Source: a virus
IMG/VR virus record: IMGVR_UViG_3300031951_000782
Location: 1-31,709 of that record
Reading direction: 5' to 3' (one strand)
DNA: 31,709 nt
In this document: positions 8,003 through 13,911 of the stretch, piece after piece
Position numbering within the stretch: the stretch's first letter is position 1
Layout: the number at the start of each line of letters is the position of its first letter
Program-made: the position numbers and the translations under genes
Notes under the pieces: model-generated
Databases searched by the model: none
What the model saw: only the letters and a program-made list of their open reading frames with translations
What the model was told of the DNA's origin: nothing

Positions 8003-8421
8003 AGAAAAACAACCTGAAATACATCTTAATGTGTTTTGTGGTCTTTGCGGGTACTTGGCATCAACCTGCGGCTGCGTCTATTACGGACGTAACCCGTATG
8101 AACCCGATCTGTAAAGACTTAAATTTGACAATTAGTCAAAGTAAAAAACTCGCTAAGAAATATGCATTTATGAAAGTAAAGCAAGTAGGTTGGAATGACC
8201 GAGAGTGGAAAGCATTACTCACTCTTTGGACTAAAGAATCTCGCTGGGATTACACAGCAGATAACCCAAAGTCATCAGCGTATGGCATACCCCAAATGCT
8301 CAATATGCCTGAGGATACACCCTTAACCAAACAAGTTGATTTAGGGCTGAAGTATATAAAAAAGCGGTATAAAACGCCTACTTTAGCGCTTCATCATCAT
8401 GATAGAAAAGGCTGGTACTAA
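7999..8421 (+). CDS. Secreted SLT-like peptidoglycan hydrolase
   Basis: A 140-aa protein with an N-terminal signal peptide: Lys-Lys, hydrophobic stretch 8-19, AAA cleavage region near residue 27. It starts at ATG 7999 in an ATGA overlap. The mature part is a short lysozyme-like/SLT domain: LWTKESRW with catalytic Glu80, then SSAYGIPQM (92-100), then GLKYIKKRY and a C-terminal HHHDRKGWY. The Glu, AYGIPQ and GWY motifs are the signature of actinobacterial transglycosylase domains, which cleave the glycan backbone. It is odd to find a secreted wall enzyme among replication genes. It may be an accessory lysin or act on the infected cell's wall. Confidence 0.8.
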   Translation: MKKNNLKYILMCFVVFAGTWHQPAAASITDVTRMNPICKDLNLTISQSKKLAKKYAFMKVKQVGWNDREWKALLTLWTKESRWDYTADNPKSSAYGIPQMLNMPEDTPLTKQVDLGLKYIKKRYKTPTLALHHHDRKGWY

Positions 8422-8427
8422 GACTAA

Positions 8428-8799
8428 ATGGCCAACAAAAATGGACGCAAAGGTTCTTTGTTTGAAACAACTGTTCTAAAATGGTTACGTTCAAATAGTT
8501 TGATAGCCGAAAGGTTAACGAAGGCGGGGGCTAAAGACGAAGGCGACATTGTTGTCATGGCCAATGGTAAAACTTATATCCTGGAACTCAAGGCGACTAA
8601 AGCACTCAAGTTGCCTGAGTTCTGGAATGAGGCAGTAGTTGAAGCAAAAAATTATGCAAGTGCTCGCTCAATTAGCGAGGTACCGCCATCTTATGTTATC
8701 ATTAAGCGTAGAATGGCAGGAATAAATCAAGCATGGGTGGTAGAAGATTTTGACCAATGGATCAAGAAAGTCACAACGTGTAAATGTCCTACCAATTAA
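8428..8799 (+). CDS. Holliday-junction resolvase (Hjc-like PD-(D/E)XK)
   Basis: A 123-aa nuclease. Glu13 (GSLFETTVLKWL) is the helix-1 acidic residue. Asp40 (GDIVV) and Glu53-x-Lys55 (YILELKAT) form the PD-(D/E)XK core, in the order and spacing of archaeal-type Hjc and phage junction resolvases. Length fits the family. It would cut four-way junctions arising from recombination or replication before packaging. It follows the SLT gene by six bases and overlaps the primase finger gene by 50 nt. The ribosome binding site is weak (AAAAGG lies too far upstream), so coupling to upstream translation is likely. Confidence 0.85.
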   Translation: MANKNGRKGSLFETTVLKWLRSNSLIAERLTKAGAKDEGDIVVMANGKTYILELKATKALKLPEFWNEAVVEAKNYASARSISEVPPSYVIIKRRMAGINQAWVVEDFDQWIKKVTTCKCPTN

Positions 8800-9154
8800 G
8801 GATATACTAGAACATTATGGAGCAAAGGTACCTGAACGAAGTGGATGGTCATCAATCAGATGTCCCTTCCACGATGACACCCACAAGTCAGCAACAGTCA
8901 GTACTGGAGAAAATGTATTTTGTTGTTTCGCCTGTCAAGTTAAGGGCGACACTTACAGAATTATTATGGAGAGGGAGGGACTAAAGTTTCATGAAGCAAT
9001 CAAGTTCGCAGAGAGAATCTCTGGGCAAAGCAGCAAAGTATTACGCAGCAGCAATTCACGAAGCGGAGGATTACCTCGCAGAACGGGGAATCACTCTGGA
9101 GGTAGCGAAGAAAGTGGGATTGGGCGTCGTGCTAGATCCAGTTACGGGTCATGA
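8750..9154 (+). CDS. DNA primase, CHC2 zinc-finger part
   Basis: The zinc-binding half of a DnaG-type primase, 134 codons in this frame. The CHC2 finger is visible as Cys38-x2-His41 (IRCPFHDD) and Cys59-x2-Cys62 (FCCFACQ), followed by the usual helix EGLKFHEAIKFAERISG up to residue 92. After that the frame degenerates to Ser/Gly/Arg-rich sequence without family character. The likely start is TTG 8750, because no ATG or GTG lies between the upstream stop and the conserved region. The Toprim half lies in the +1 frame (8991-9614). Either two proteins cooperate or a +1 slip near 9035-9038 joins them. Confidence 0.8.
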   Translation: MTNGSRKSQRVNVLPIKDILEHYGAKVPERSGWSSIRCPFHDDTHKSATVSTGENVFCCFACQVKGDTYRIIMEREGLKFHEAIKFAERISGQSSKVLRSSNSRSGGLPRRTGNHSGGSEESGIGRRARSSYGS

Positions 9155-9614
9155 ACAATATGAAAACCGTCTTTCCATTCCGTATATCACTCGTACAGGC
9201 GTGGTTGACCTCAGGTTCAGAGCCATGGGAACAGAAGAACCGAAGTATATGGGCTTGGCTGGTGCGAACACACATCTCTTCAATACTAGGTCATTCTTCA
9301 AAGCGTCGTCATATATTTGTATTTGTGAAGGTGAGATTGACACCATCACGTTGGATTATGTTTGTGGTTTACCTTCGGTTGGGGTCCCTGGCGTGAATAA
9401 CTGGAAGAAACATTACACTAAATTGCTAGCAGACTTTGATAAAGTATTTATGTTTGCTGATGGAGATCAGGCTGGACATGACTTTTCTAAATCATTAACC
9501 CGTGAACTTCCTAATGTAGTAACTGTACAAATGCCAGAGGGTGAAGATGTTAACTCTATGTATTTAAAGCATGGTGTTGAATACTTCCAAAACAAGATAA
9601 GTAACTCACAATGA
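8991..9614 (+). CDS. DNA primase, Toprim catalytic part
   Basis: The catalytic half of a DnaG-type primase, 207 codons from ATG 8991. Residues 16-45 (YYAAAIHEAEDYLAERGIT) match the region that precedes Toprim. The Toprim motifs are EGEID at 113-117 and DGDQAG at 157-162, carrying the metal-binding acids. It would synthesise RNA primers with the adjacent helicase. A purine-rich GGAGAGGGAGGGA (8968-8980) lies 10 nt before the ATG, so independent initiation is possible. However, the first 12 residues (Ser/Gln-rich) look like off-frame translation of the finger gene, which favours a frameshift fusion. It overlaps the next gene by ATGA. Confidence 0.85.
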   Translation: MKQSSSQRESLGKAAKYYAAAIHEAEDYLAERGITLEVAKKVGLGVVLDPVTGHEQYENRLSIPYITRTGVVDLRFRAMGTEEPKYMGLAGANTHLFNTRSFFKASSYICICEGEIDTITLDYVCGLPSVGVPGVNNWKKHYTKLLADFDKVFMFADGDQAGHDFSKSLTRELPNVVTVQMPEGEDVNSMYLKHGVEYFQNKISNSQ

Positions 9615-9979
9615 CCGTATTAATTCCATCAGAAGAAGGCTTTAAGTGTGGAGACTGTGACTTTAAGACCGATGATATATTCATGTTCTTGGAACATTGT
9701 GATGTATCATTTAGTTGGGGTTTACGTTTAAGCAACAGATACAGTATTGATTTATTTCCACTTCTTGAACAGATTAGTAAGCAGATACAGCATGGCCACT
9801 TAGAGTGTGCTGATGCCTTAGTTCAATCTTTAGTCCTATCATTAGTTAATGCATCTGAGGGTGAGCAGTCTTTCCATAAGTTTATTAACGAAGCCAAGAC
9901 TATGGAAATGACTAAAGAAACTATAGACAGTATAGAGGAGATGCTCAAGAAATATGGCAAAAGTGACGAAAATAAATAA
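9611..9979 (+). CDS. Hypothetical protein with one zinc finger
   Basis: A 122-aa protein of unknown function. The N-terminus carries a single finger-like pattern, Cys13-x2-Cys16 (FKCGDCDFKTDD) and His29-Cys30, like a C2H2/C2HC finger. The remaining 90 residues are helical, with a likely four-helix segment (LFPLLEQISKQIQHG, ALVQSLVLSLV, FHKFINEAK) and a Lys/Glu-rich end. It is coupled to the primase by ATGA and overlaps Nmad1 by 26 nt. It is probably a replication-module accessory protein. Confidence 0.7.
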   Translation: MTVLIPSEEGFKCGDCDFKTDDIFMFLEHCDVSFSWGLRLSNRYSIDLFPLLEQISKQIQHGHLECADALVQSLVLSLVNASEGEQSFHKFINEAKTMEMTKETIDSIEEMLKKYGKSDENK

Positions 9980-10277
9980 TAACATTCCTGATCCAAGTGA
10001 CTTTGAGATAGGTGTATGGGAAACAGTAGAAGAACTTGTAGATTTATTGCTGTCTAAGCATAAAGATTACGGCCCAAAGAACATAGCAAATGCACCAGGT
10101 GGTGCCATCAATGGCCTAAGAGTTCGTATCCATGATAAGACTGCTCGTATAAATAACTTATATGACAGCGTTAGGGATATGGCACCTGAACATGAACCTT
10201 TCGAGGATTCATTTAAGGACTTAGCAAACTATGCGATAATCGCATTGTTGGTACTGAGAGGAAAATGGGATCAATGA
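9954..10277 (+). CDS. Nucleotide modification associated domain 1 (DUF1599) protein
   Basis: A 107-aa protein matching the DUF1599/Nmad1 pattern: LLLSKHKDYGPKNI at 31-44, GLRVRIHDKTARINNL at 54-69, then EDSFKDLANYAIIALLV at 84-100. The family is small and common in phages, and has been linked computationally to base-modification pathways; its exact biochemistry is not established. No companion thymidylate or hydroxymethylase gene is visible in this window. It could act on the nucleotide pool or on modified DNA. GAGGAG (9935-9940) is a possible but distant ribosome site, and coupling to the overlapping upstream gene is likely. Confidence 0.8.
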   Translation: MAKVTKINNNIPDPSDFEIGVWETVEELVDLLLSKHKDYGPKNIANAPGGAINGLRVRIHDKTARINNLYDSVRDMAPEHEPFEDSFKDLANYAIIALLVLRGKWDQ

Positions 10278-10357
10278 AATGGTTACTATTAATTCCAATT
10301 GCTTTTTGCACTTGGTATTGTATTACAAATTTTAATAGCGTTTGGAGAAATAAATGA
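10274..10357 (+). CDS. 27-aa membrane microprotein
   Basis: A 27-codon frame locked between two genes by ATGA at both ends (10274-10277 and 10354-10357). It is a single hydrophobic helix, residues 3-18 (WLLLIPIAFCTWYCIT), followed by a short polar tail ending WRNK, so an N-out or signal-anchor peptide is likely. AGAGGAAA at 10257-10264 is a usable ribosome binding site. It is too short to assign to a family. The double overlap and the membrane helix are the evidence that it is real. Confidence 0.6.
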   Translation: MKWLLLIPIAFCTWYCITNFNSVWRNK

Positions 10358-10569
10358 TAAGATACTTATTAGGCAAACCATTTGAGTGGTTAATGCGTTT
10401 GTTCTTTAAGATACATCTTGCTATAGATGGAAACTCAGAATGGTATGTACTCAATCAAGGAGAACTTGATACTATCGTTGATGAAGTCTTAGAAGGCGAA
10501 CTATTTAGTATAAGTGATTATGTGTTTGATGATATGGATGCTGATTTTGTATGTGAGTGTGAAGAATGA
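10354..10569 (+). CDS. Hypothetical acidic protein
   Basis: A 71-aa protein of unknown function. The first 25 residues are amphipathic and hydrophobic (IRYLLGKPFEWLMRLFFKIHLAI), possibly a membrane-associated helix. The C-terminal half is strongly acidic (VFDDMDADF) and ends CECEE. It is coupled by ATGA on both sides, to the 27-aa membrane peptide and to the HNH gene. Together with the preceding peptide it could form a small membrane-linked pair. That is speculation from order alone. Confidence 0.65.
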   Translation: MIRYLLGKPFEWLMRLFFKIHLAIDGNSEWYVLNQGELDTIVDEVLEGELFSISDYVFDDMDADFVCECEE

Positions 10570-10847
10570 AAATATTCGGACCTTACAAGGGAAGTAAACA
10601 AAATGGTGGTCGTCCTATTTACGTAATTAAACGTAAGAAAAAGGATGGAAGCACCGAGACAACATCTACCAATAAAGCACGTCTTGATTACAAGAAGGCT
10701 ACTGGTAAGAAGTTGAAACGTAACCAAGAAGTTGACCATAAAGATAATGGTGGACGTAAAGGTAGCGACAAGATATCTAACCTACGGGTCTTGTCTAAGA
10801 AGAAAAACGTGGGCTTAGAAAATAAGAGACGAGCAAATAAAAAATGA
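10566..10847 (+). CDS. HNH endonuclease
   Basis: A 93-aa very basic protein. The HNH core is EVDHKDNG (55-62, catalytic His58), then NLRVLSKK (72-79, central Asn72), then NVGLENKR with Asn81 as the third position. This is the HNH_3/AP2-like arrangement of free-standing phage homing endonucleases. The N-terminal 45 residues are Lys-rich and probably bind DNA. It may be a mobile homing nuclease, but no intron or split gene surrounds it. It sits in an ordinary operon position with ATGA overlaps on both sides, so a housekeeping DNA-cutting role is equally possible. Confidence 0.8.
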   Translation: MKIFGPYKGSKQNGGRPIYVIKRKKKDGSTETTSTNKARLDYKKATGKKLKRNQEVDHKDNGGRKGSDKISNLRVLSKKKNVGLENKRRANKK

Positions 10848-11584
10848 GTAAAGCAATAGTCGTGGTCTCAGATTTGCAGGCACCGTTTCATGATGTAGAT
10901 GCGGTGAATGCACTCAAGAAATTTATCTATGCCTATCAACCAGATTCAGTAGTATCGGTTGGAGATGAAATAGATTTCCAAAGTATCAGTCGTTGGGCAA
11001 AGGGGACTGAACTTGAGTGGGAAAGATCAATAGGTAAAGATAGAGACACAACTGTTAAGTTACTAGAAGATTTAACTATTGATACCATTGTACGTAGCAA
11101 CCATTCAGACAGGTTGTTCAACAAGATACGCTCATCTGCTCCTGGATTCTTAGGATTGCCAGAGTTAGAGATTGAAAAGTTTCTTAAGTTAGATGACTTA
11201 GGTATCACTTACTATCATGGACCTGTAGAGATAGCCCCAGGTTGGCTTCTTATGCATGGTGATGAGGGTAATGTGCAACCAACAGCAGGTGCTACTGCTC
11301 TCGGACTTGCAAAGAGAAGTGGTATGTCTGTCGTGTGTGGACACACTCATCGTATGGGACTGGCTCATTACACTCAGGCTTGGGCTAATGGTTCTCGTGC
11401 TATATGGGGTATGGAAGTTGGACATCTCATGAATATTAAGCATGCAAAATATATTAAAGCAGGACTATTCACTTGGCAACAAGGGTTTGGTATCTTGCAT
11501 GTGGATGGTAAAAATGTAACTCCCCAAATTGTGCCTATTGTTAAAAATAGTTTCACGGTTGAGGGCAAGACATGGCGATGGTAA
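10844..11584 (+). CDS. Calcineurin-like metallophosphoesterase
   Basis: A 246-aa protein with the metallophosphoesterase motif set in order: Asp10-x-Gln12 (SDLQAPFHD, with Gln in place of the usual His), GDEID at 40-44, Asn86-His87 (RSNHSDR), His138 (LLMHGDEG) and GHTHR at 166-170. These residues bind a two-metal centre. Relatives in actinophages are annotated as MPE or SbcD-like nucleases. Substrate cannot be read from sequence, but its place in the replication operon favours DNA or nucleotide phosphoesters. It overlaps the upstream gene by ATGA and the sigma-like gene by 13 nt. Confidence 0.85.
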   Translation: MSKAIVVVSDLQAPFHDVDAVNALKKFIYAYQPDSVVSVGDEIDFQSISRWAKGTELEWERSIGKDRDTTVKLLEDLTIDTIVRSNHSDRLFNKIRSSAPGFLGLPELEIEKFLKLDDLGITYYHGPVEIAPGWLLMHGDEGNVQPTAGATALGLAKRSGMSVVCGHTHRMGLAHYTQAWANGSRAIWGMEVGHLMNIKHAKYIKAGLFTWQQGFGILHVDGKNVTPQIVPIVKNSFTVEGKTWRW

Positions 11585-12276
11585 AAAGATTTATCGAAGA
11601 GTATGAAGGTGTAGTTTCATCTATTGCCTATGAGTTCTCTCGTAAGTATCGCATGGTAGATGTTGATGACTTACGTCAGGAGTTATGGCTATGGTTTCTT
11701 ACGCATCCAAACAAAGTTAAGTACTGGCATGATTCACATGACAGCAAGCAATCCACCAAACTCGTTGCACGCTCATTACGTAATGCCGCCAAAGATTACT
11801 GTCAGAAAGAGAAGGCTAAGTCGGTTGGATTCCGTGTAGAGGATAACTATTATTACGATAAAAACATGCTAGAATCGCTGATTCCTGCTGTTTTAACGGG
11901 TAATCGTGAGGCTCCTGTCATGAATGATTTGAGTGTGACTAACGTAAAAAAGGTTGCATCTGAGGGCAATAACTGGCCTGCAATCTGCTCTGATATTGAG
12001 AAAGCAATTAGTAAATTAAACAAGGAACAGCGAGATATTGTAATCTTGCGATACGCAAGCGGACTTGAGTTAGGCGCAATAGCCTCAGAGTTATCTATCT
12101 CGCAAGATGCTGTACGCATGCGTGTAAATAGAGCATTAAAAAGTATGTTAAATTTTCTTGGTGGTAACTATCCACGCAAGGAAAGAGATTTTACTGAGGA
12201 AGAAGTAAGCGTGAGTGTGGAAACTGAGTTAATAAACGAGGAAATCACGGAGGACACAATAGATGAGGACGTGTGA
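11572..12276 (+). CDS. Sigma-70-like transcription factor (regions 2 and 4)
   Basis: A 234-aa protein with two sigma regions. Residues 5-85 fit region 2 (VDVDDLRQELWLWFL as the core-binding helix; ARSLRNAAKDYCQKE as the -10-recognition helix). Residues 143-195 fit region 4 (LNKEQRDIVILRYASGL, then the HTH ELSISQDAVRMRVNRALK). The tail at 205-234 is highly acidic. This is ECF-like architecture and suggests the phage redirects host RNA polymerase, most simply to late or - strand promoters. GAGGG at 11561-11565 supports ATG 11572 over ATG 11578. It is the last large gene of the operon. A region-4-only anti-host role is an alternative. Confidence 0.8.
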   Translation: MAMVKRFIEEYEGVVSSIAYEFSRKYRMVDVDDLRQELWLWFLTHPNKVKYWHDSHDSKQSTKLVARSLRNAAKDYCQKEKAKSVGFRVEDNYYYDKNMLESLIPAVLTGNREAPVMNDLSVTNVKKVASEGNNWPAICSDIEKAISKLNKEQRDIVILRYASGLELGAIASELSISQDAVRMRVNRALKSMLNFLGGNYPRKERDFTEEEVSVSVETELINEEITEDTIDEDV

Positions 12277-12349
12277 CAGCAAGATATGTAATAAACCAAC
12301 ACAAACTTTTTCCCGTGTGGCTCCCGTGTGCACACGTAAGGGTGTGTGA
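12263..12349 (+). CDS. 28-aa Cys-containing microprotein
   Basis: A short frame starting at ATG 12263, inside the end of the sigma-like gene, with a good GGAGG at 12250-12254 nine bases upstream. It encodes Cys at 4, 9 and 23 (CDSKIC...APVC) and ends in TGA at 12347-12349, overlapping the next frame's GTG. It could be one half of a zinc ribbon completed by the next frame. The ribosome binding site and overlap support expression; no family is recognised. Confidence 0.4.
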   Translation: MRTCDSKICNKPTQTFSRVAPVCTRKGV

Positions 12350-12513
12350 TACACGTGATCTGTAGTCCATGTCAGCAGGGTGGCACTATGAATTCGTATG
12401 GGCGTGAGGATTTAGCACACGAAAGACACAGCGTTTGTGAATACGCAGATTGCGTGTGCCAGCATAAGGTCGGTAATTGGGTAATAAAAAAACCCCCACG
12501 CAAGGAGTCGTGA
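12346..12513 (+). CDS. 55-aa zinc-ribbon-like protein
   Basis: A small frame from GTG 12346 (GTGA overlap with the previous stop; GTG 12355 is an alternative) to TGA 12511-12513. It has ICSPCQQG near the start and CEYADCVCQH near residue 35, a plausible metal site of CxxC plus CxxxxCxCxH type. The last codons run through the 5' arm of the terminator and the stop is in its 3' arm, so it is the final gene of the operon. Product function unknown. Confidence 0.45.
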   Translation: MIHVICSPCQQGGTMNSYGREDLAHERHSVCEYADCVCQHKVGNWVIKKPPRKES

Positions 12514-12523
12514 GGGTTTCTTT
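12490..12523. terminator. Bidirectional terminator between converging operons
   Basis: AAACCCCCACG (12490-12500) pairs with CGTGAGGGTTT (12509-12519), 11 bp with one mismatch and an 8-nt loop. Reading +, it is followed by CTTT. Reading -, it is followed by a run of seven Ts, so it is strongest for the - strand operon. It lies exactly where the + strand early operon and the - strand operon meet. Confidence 0.85.
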
Positions 12524-12531
12524 ACGTGATG

Positions 12532-12684
12532 TTAGACGGACGTCACTTGCTTAATTTCGGTACTCTTAACTATGAAGTAATCACGCAACTTGTGGTCTAT
12601 TAGATTTTGCACGTTACATATACCCTCGAAATGAATATCAATTCGTGTGGTAAGTTCTAAACGTAGTACATATTTTTCGGTCAT
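12532..12684 (-). CDS. Small hypothetical protein, last gene of the - operon
   Basis: A 50-aa protein. I start it at ATG 12684, which overlaps the upstream stop as TAATG and has GAGAGGAT a few bases upstream; a longer reading frame exists but would run through the neighbour. The predicted pattern is strand-helix-strand (YVLRLELTTRIDIHF, then NLIDHKLRDYF, then STEIKQVTSV). The upstream 60-aa protein shows a similar alternation (YRVKAKCMVSVYQDI, helix, YSLDEAEVKRVLEV). The two may be diverged copies. Function unknown. Confidence 0.65.
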   Translation of the reverse strand: MTEKYVLRLELTTRIDIHFEGICNVQNLIDHKLRDYFIVKSTEIKQVTSV

Positions 12685-12866
12685 TAGTCTATCCTCTCTA
12701 CCTCTAGTACACGCTTGACTTCGGCTTCGTCTAGCGAATAAACGTTCCACTCATTAACTGCATCGAGGGCTAAGTACACGGCTCTCTCCACGTCATCACA
12801 CGTTATGTCTTGATAGACACTAACCATGCACTTAGCCTTTACTCGATAGGTATGTAAATCACTCAT
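12684..12866 (-). CDS. Small hypothetical protein
   Basis: A 60-aa acidic protein with an apparent beta-alpha-beta pattern: a strand-rich start (YRVKAKCMVSVYQDI), a helix (DVERAVYLALDAVN), then EVKRVLEVE. It starts at ATG 12866, with AAGGGTGGAA upstream as ribosome site. It overlaps the 41-aa zinc protein by 8 nt and the next gene by TAATG. The single pair of cysteines is not arranged as a zinc site. It is similar in layout to the following 50-aa protein. Unknown role. Confidence 0.7.
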   Translation of the reverse strand: MSDLHTYRVKAKCMVSVYQDITCDDVERAVYLALDAVNEWNVYSLDEAEVKRVLEVERID

Positions 12867-12984
12867 TTATTCCACCCTTCTTTACGTAGCAAGCATGGCA
12901 CGCAGGGATATTATCCTGTATGCCAGCCTCTCGCTGGCGCTTACAATATCTACACATCATAGCGCCACCGAAAGTATTGCGCAT
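12859..12984 (-). CDS. 41-aa zinc-ribbon microprotein
   Basis: A short frame with Cys11-x2-Cys14 (MCRYCKRQ) and Cys29-x2-Cys32 (ACHACYVK), a textbook small zinc ribbon with a 14-residue loop. The start ATG 12984 has GGAG (12989-12992) four bases upstream. That GGAG directly abuts an 8-bp hairpin (12993-13018). It overlaps the 60-aa gene by 8 nt. The two CxxC pairs, the ribosome site and the overlap make it a credible gene. Such mini-ribbons usually bind nucleic acid or proteins. Confidence 0.65.
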   Translation of the reverse strand: MRNTFGGAMMCRYCKRQREAGIQDNIPACHACYVKKGGINE

Positions 12985-12992
12985 AAAACTCC

Positions 12993-13053
12993 TAGCGTGG
13001 TGAAAGATATCCACGCTATTATACGCAACTGTTCCCACACAGTTTCCTGTGTG
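12993..13053 (-). promoter_or_regulatory. Two hairpins between whiB and the zinc-ribbon gene
   Basis: TAGCGTGG (12993-13000) and CCACGCTA (13011-13018) form a perfect 8-bp stem. On the - strand the stem ends immediately before the GGAG of the 41-aa gene. A second stem, CACACAG/CTGTGTG (13036-13042/13047-13053), has loop GAAA when read on the - strand, a GNRA tetraloop. Neither is followed by a T run, so they look more like mRNA stability, processing or translation-control elements than terminators. Confidence 0.5.
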
Positions 13054-13062
13054 AACTCATCA

Positions 13063-13440
13063 TTATTGTAGTTCATTTTCCCACTCATCTCTATCGTGTA
13101 TTCTAGGCACGATGTTTATATCTAGTGGATTATCATACGTGAAAGTCAAACTTGTTGTTTGTATATTTCTCGCACGTTGTTCCTCTCTACGCTCATACGT
13201 ATCTAGGTTTGCCCATATACCTACGAGATCAGTCCATTGTAAGGAATACTCTAAGCACTCCTCATACGCAGGACAGTTTAAGCATGTGCTTCTTGCACGC
13301 ATGGCGCTAGGTGTGTATGAGTATCTATCACGAATACCCTTCCTATCACCACGCACAAGATCAAACTCAGGGAACCAATCATCAGGTGTGTCTGAGTTTG
13401 TACACAATGGTTCGTTCTTGAACTTAGGAAAGAAACTCAC
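13063..13440 (-). CDS. whiB: WhiB-family iron-sulfur transcription regulator
   Basis: A 125-aa WhiB-like protein. Four conserved cysteines are present: Cys13 (PLCTNSD), then Cys53-x2-Cys56-x5-Cys62 (CLNCPAYEEC), the ligands for a 4Fe-4S cluster. The GIWAN turn at 74-78 follows, the equivalent of the G[V/I]WGG motif. DDWFPEF at 20-26 matches the FFP segment. A basic and then acidic tail closes the protein. WhiB proteins bind sigma region 4 at host promoters; phage versions are known to alter host gene expression. I start it at GTG 13440 (GTGA overlap, AAAGGCGG upstream). ATG 13479 would extend 13 residues into the upstream gene. Confidence 0.9.
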   Translation of the reverse strand: MSFFPKFKNEPLCTNSDTPDDWFPEFDLVRGDRKGIRDRYSYTPSAMRARSTCLNCPAYEECLEYSLQWTDLVGIWANLDTYERREEQRARNIQTTSLTFTYDNPLDINIVPRIHDRDEWENELQ

Positions 13441-13781
13441 AGCATACCGCCTTTCATTAGGAATACACGGAACGAACATTTAGCATCATCTCCCACACAT
13501 GGGGCATGACGCTCAGCACCACACGAAGCACAAGGGTACTCGTATGGATTATCTATATCGAACTTATCGCTAGGCAGAGGAGAGTACCTAGCGCTAGTCC
13601 TATCTGTGCTTGGTGAGTAAGTTATCTTCACACGTATCGGGCCATCAATTTCCCAGCCTTCCTCGATGTGAAAATACTCGCCAGCATTAAGCATGATGGT
13701 TGCGGTTTGGTTGCCTGTGCGAGTAGTTTTCCACTCGACATTATCCCAATCACACACCTTCTTGCGTAGTGTAGTAGCCAC
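13437..13781 (-). CDS. Hypothetical protein with C-terminal zinc site
   Basis: A 114-aa protein. The first 75 residues are beta-rich (QTATIMLNAGEYFHIEEGW, PIRVKITYSPSTD). The C-terminus carries Cys84-x2-Cys87 (PCASCGAERHAPC), Cys95 and Cys102, a motif common in small actinobacterial and actinophage proteins. The start is GTG 13781, with GGGGTG six bases upstream. This overlaps the preceding gene by 32 nt, so GTG 13757 is a possible alternative. It is coupled to whiB by GTGA. It could be a DNA-binding partner of WhiB, but no function is known to me. Confidence 0.7.
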   Translation of the reverse strand: MATTLRKKVCDWDNVEWKTTRTGNQTATIMLNAGEYFHIEEGWEIDGPIRVKITYSPSTDRTSARYSPLPSDKFDIDNPYEYPCASCGAERHAPCVGDDAKCSFRVFLMKGGML

Positions 13782-13911
13782 TTAACACCCCAATCTTGGA
13801 CATGCCACACGAGTAGCAGTAGTTTCTTTCCACGTTGTAATCGTGTACGGGTACCCATATAGGTACATCACACTTGTAGCAACGTGTGTCTATGCACTTA
13901 GCGGTTCTCAT
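13750..13911 (-). CDS. 53-aa zinc-ribbon protein
   Basis: A short protein with two CxxC pairs, CYKC (11-14) and CYSC (32-35). They flank a beta-hairpin (VPIWVPVHDYNVERN), a compact zinc ribbon; an extra Cys6 precedes it. I start at ATG 13911, because AAGGAG at 13919-13924 is spaced seven bases upstream; the open frame further upstream lacks a site. The end overlaps the following gene. It is one of several tiny zinc proteins in this operon. Confidence 0.7.
   Translation of the reverse strand: MRTAKCIDTRCYKCDVPIWVPVHDYNVERNYCYSCGMSKIGVLSGYYTTQEGV

Noticed and set aside
10566-10847. Intron or interon-borne HNH gene
   Set aside because: Flanking genes are intact and overlap it by ATGA, so there is no sign of an interrupted host gene.
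13031-13056. Resemblance of the - strand to the lac leader (TTCACACAGGAAAC)
   Set aside because: The match arises from a hairpin with a GAAA loop; no start codon follows at the right place, so it is coincidence.
13112-13483. + strand 123-codon frame over whiB
   Set aside because: The opposite strand has the four WhiB cysteines and GIW motif; this frame is its shadow.
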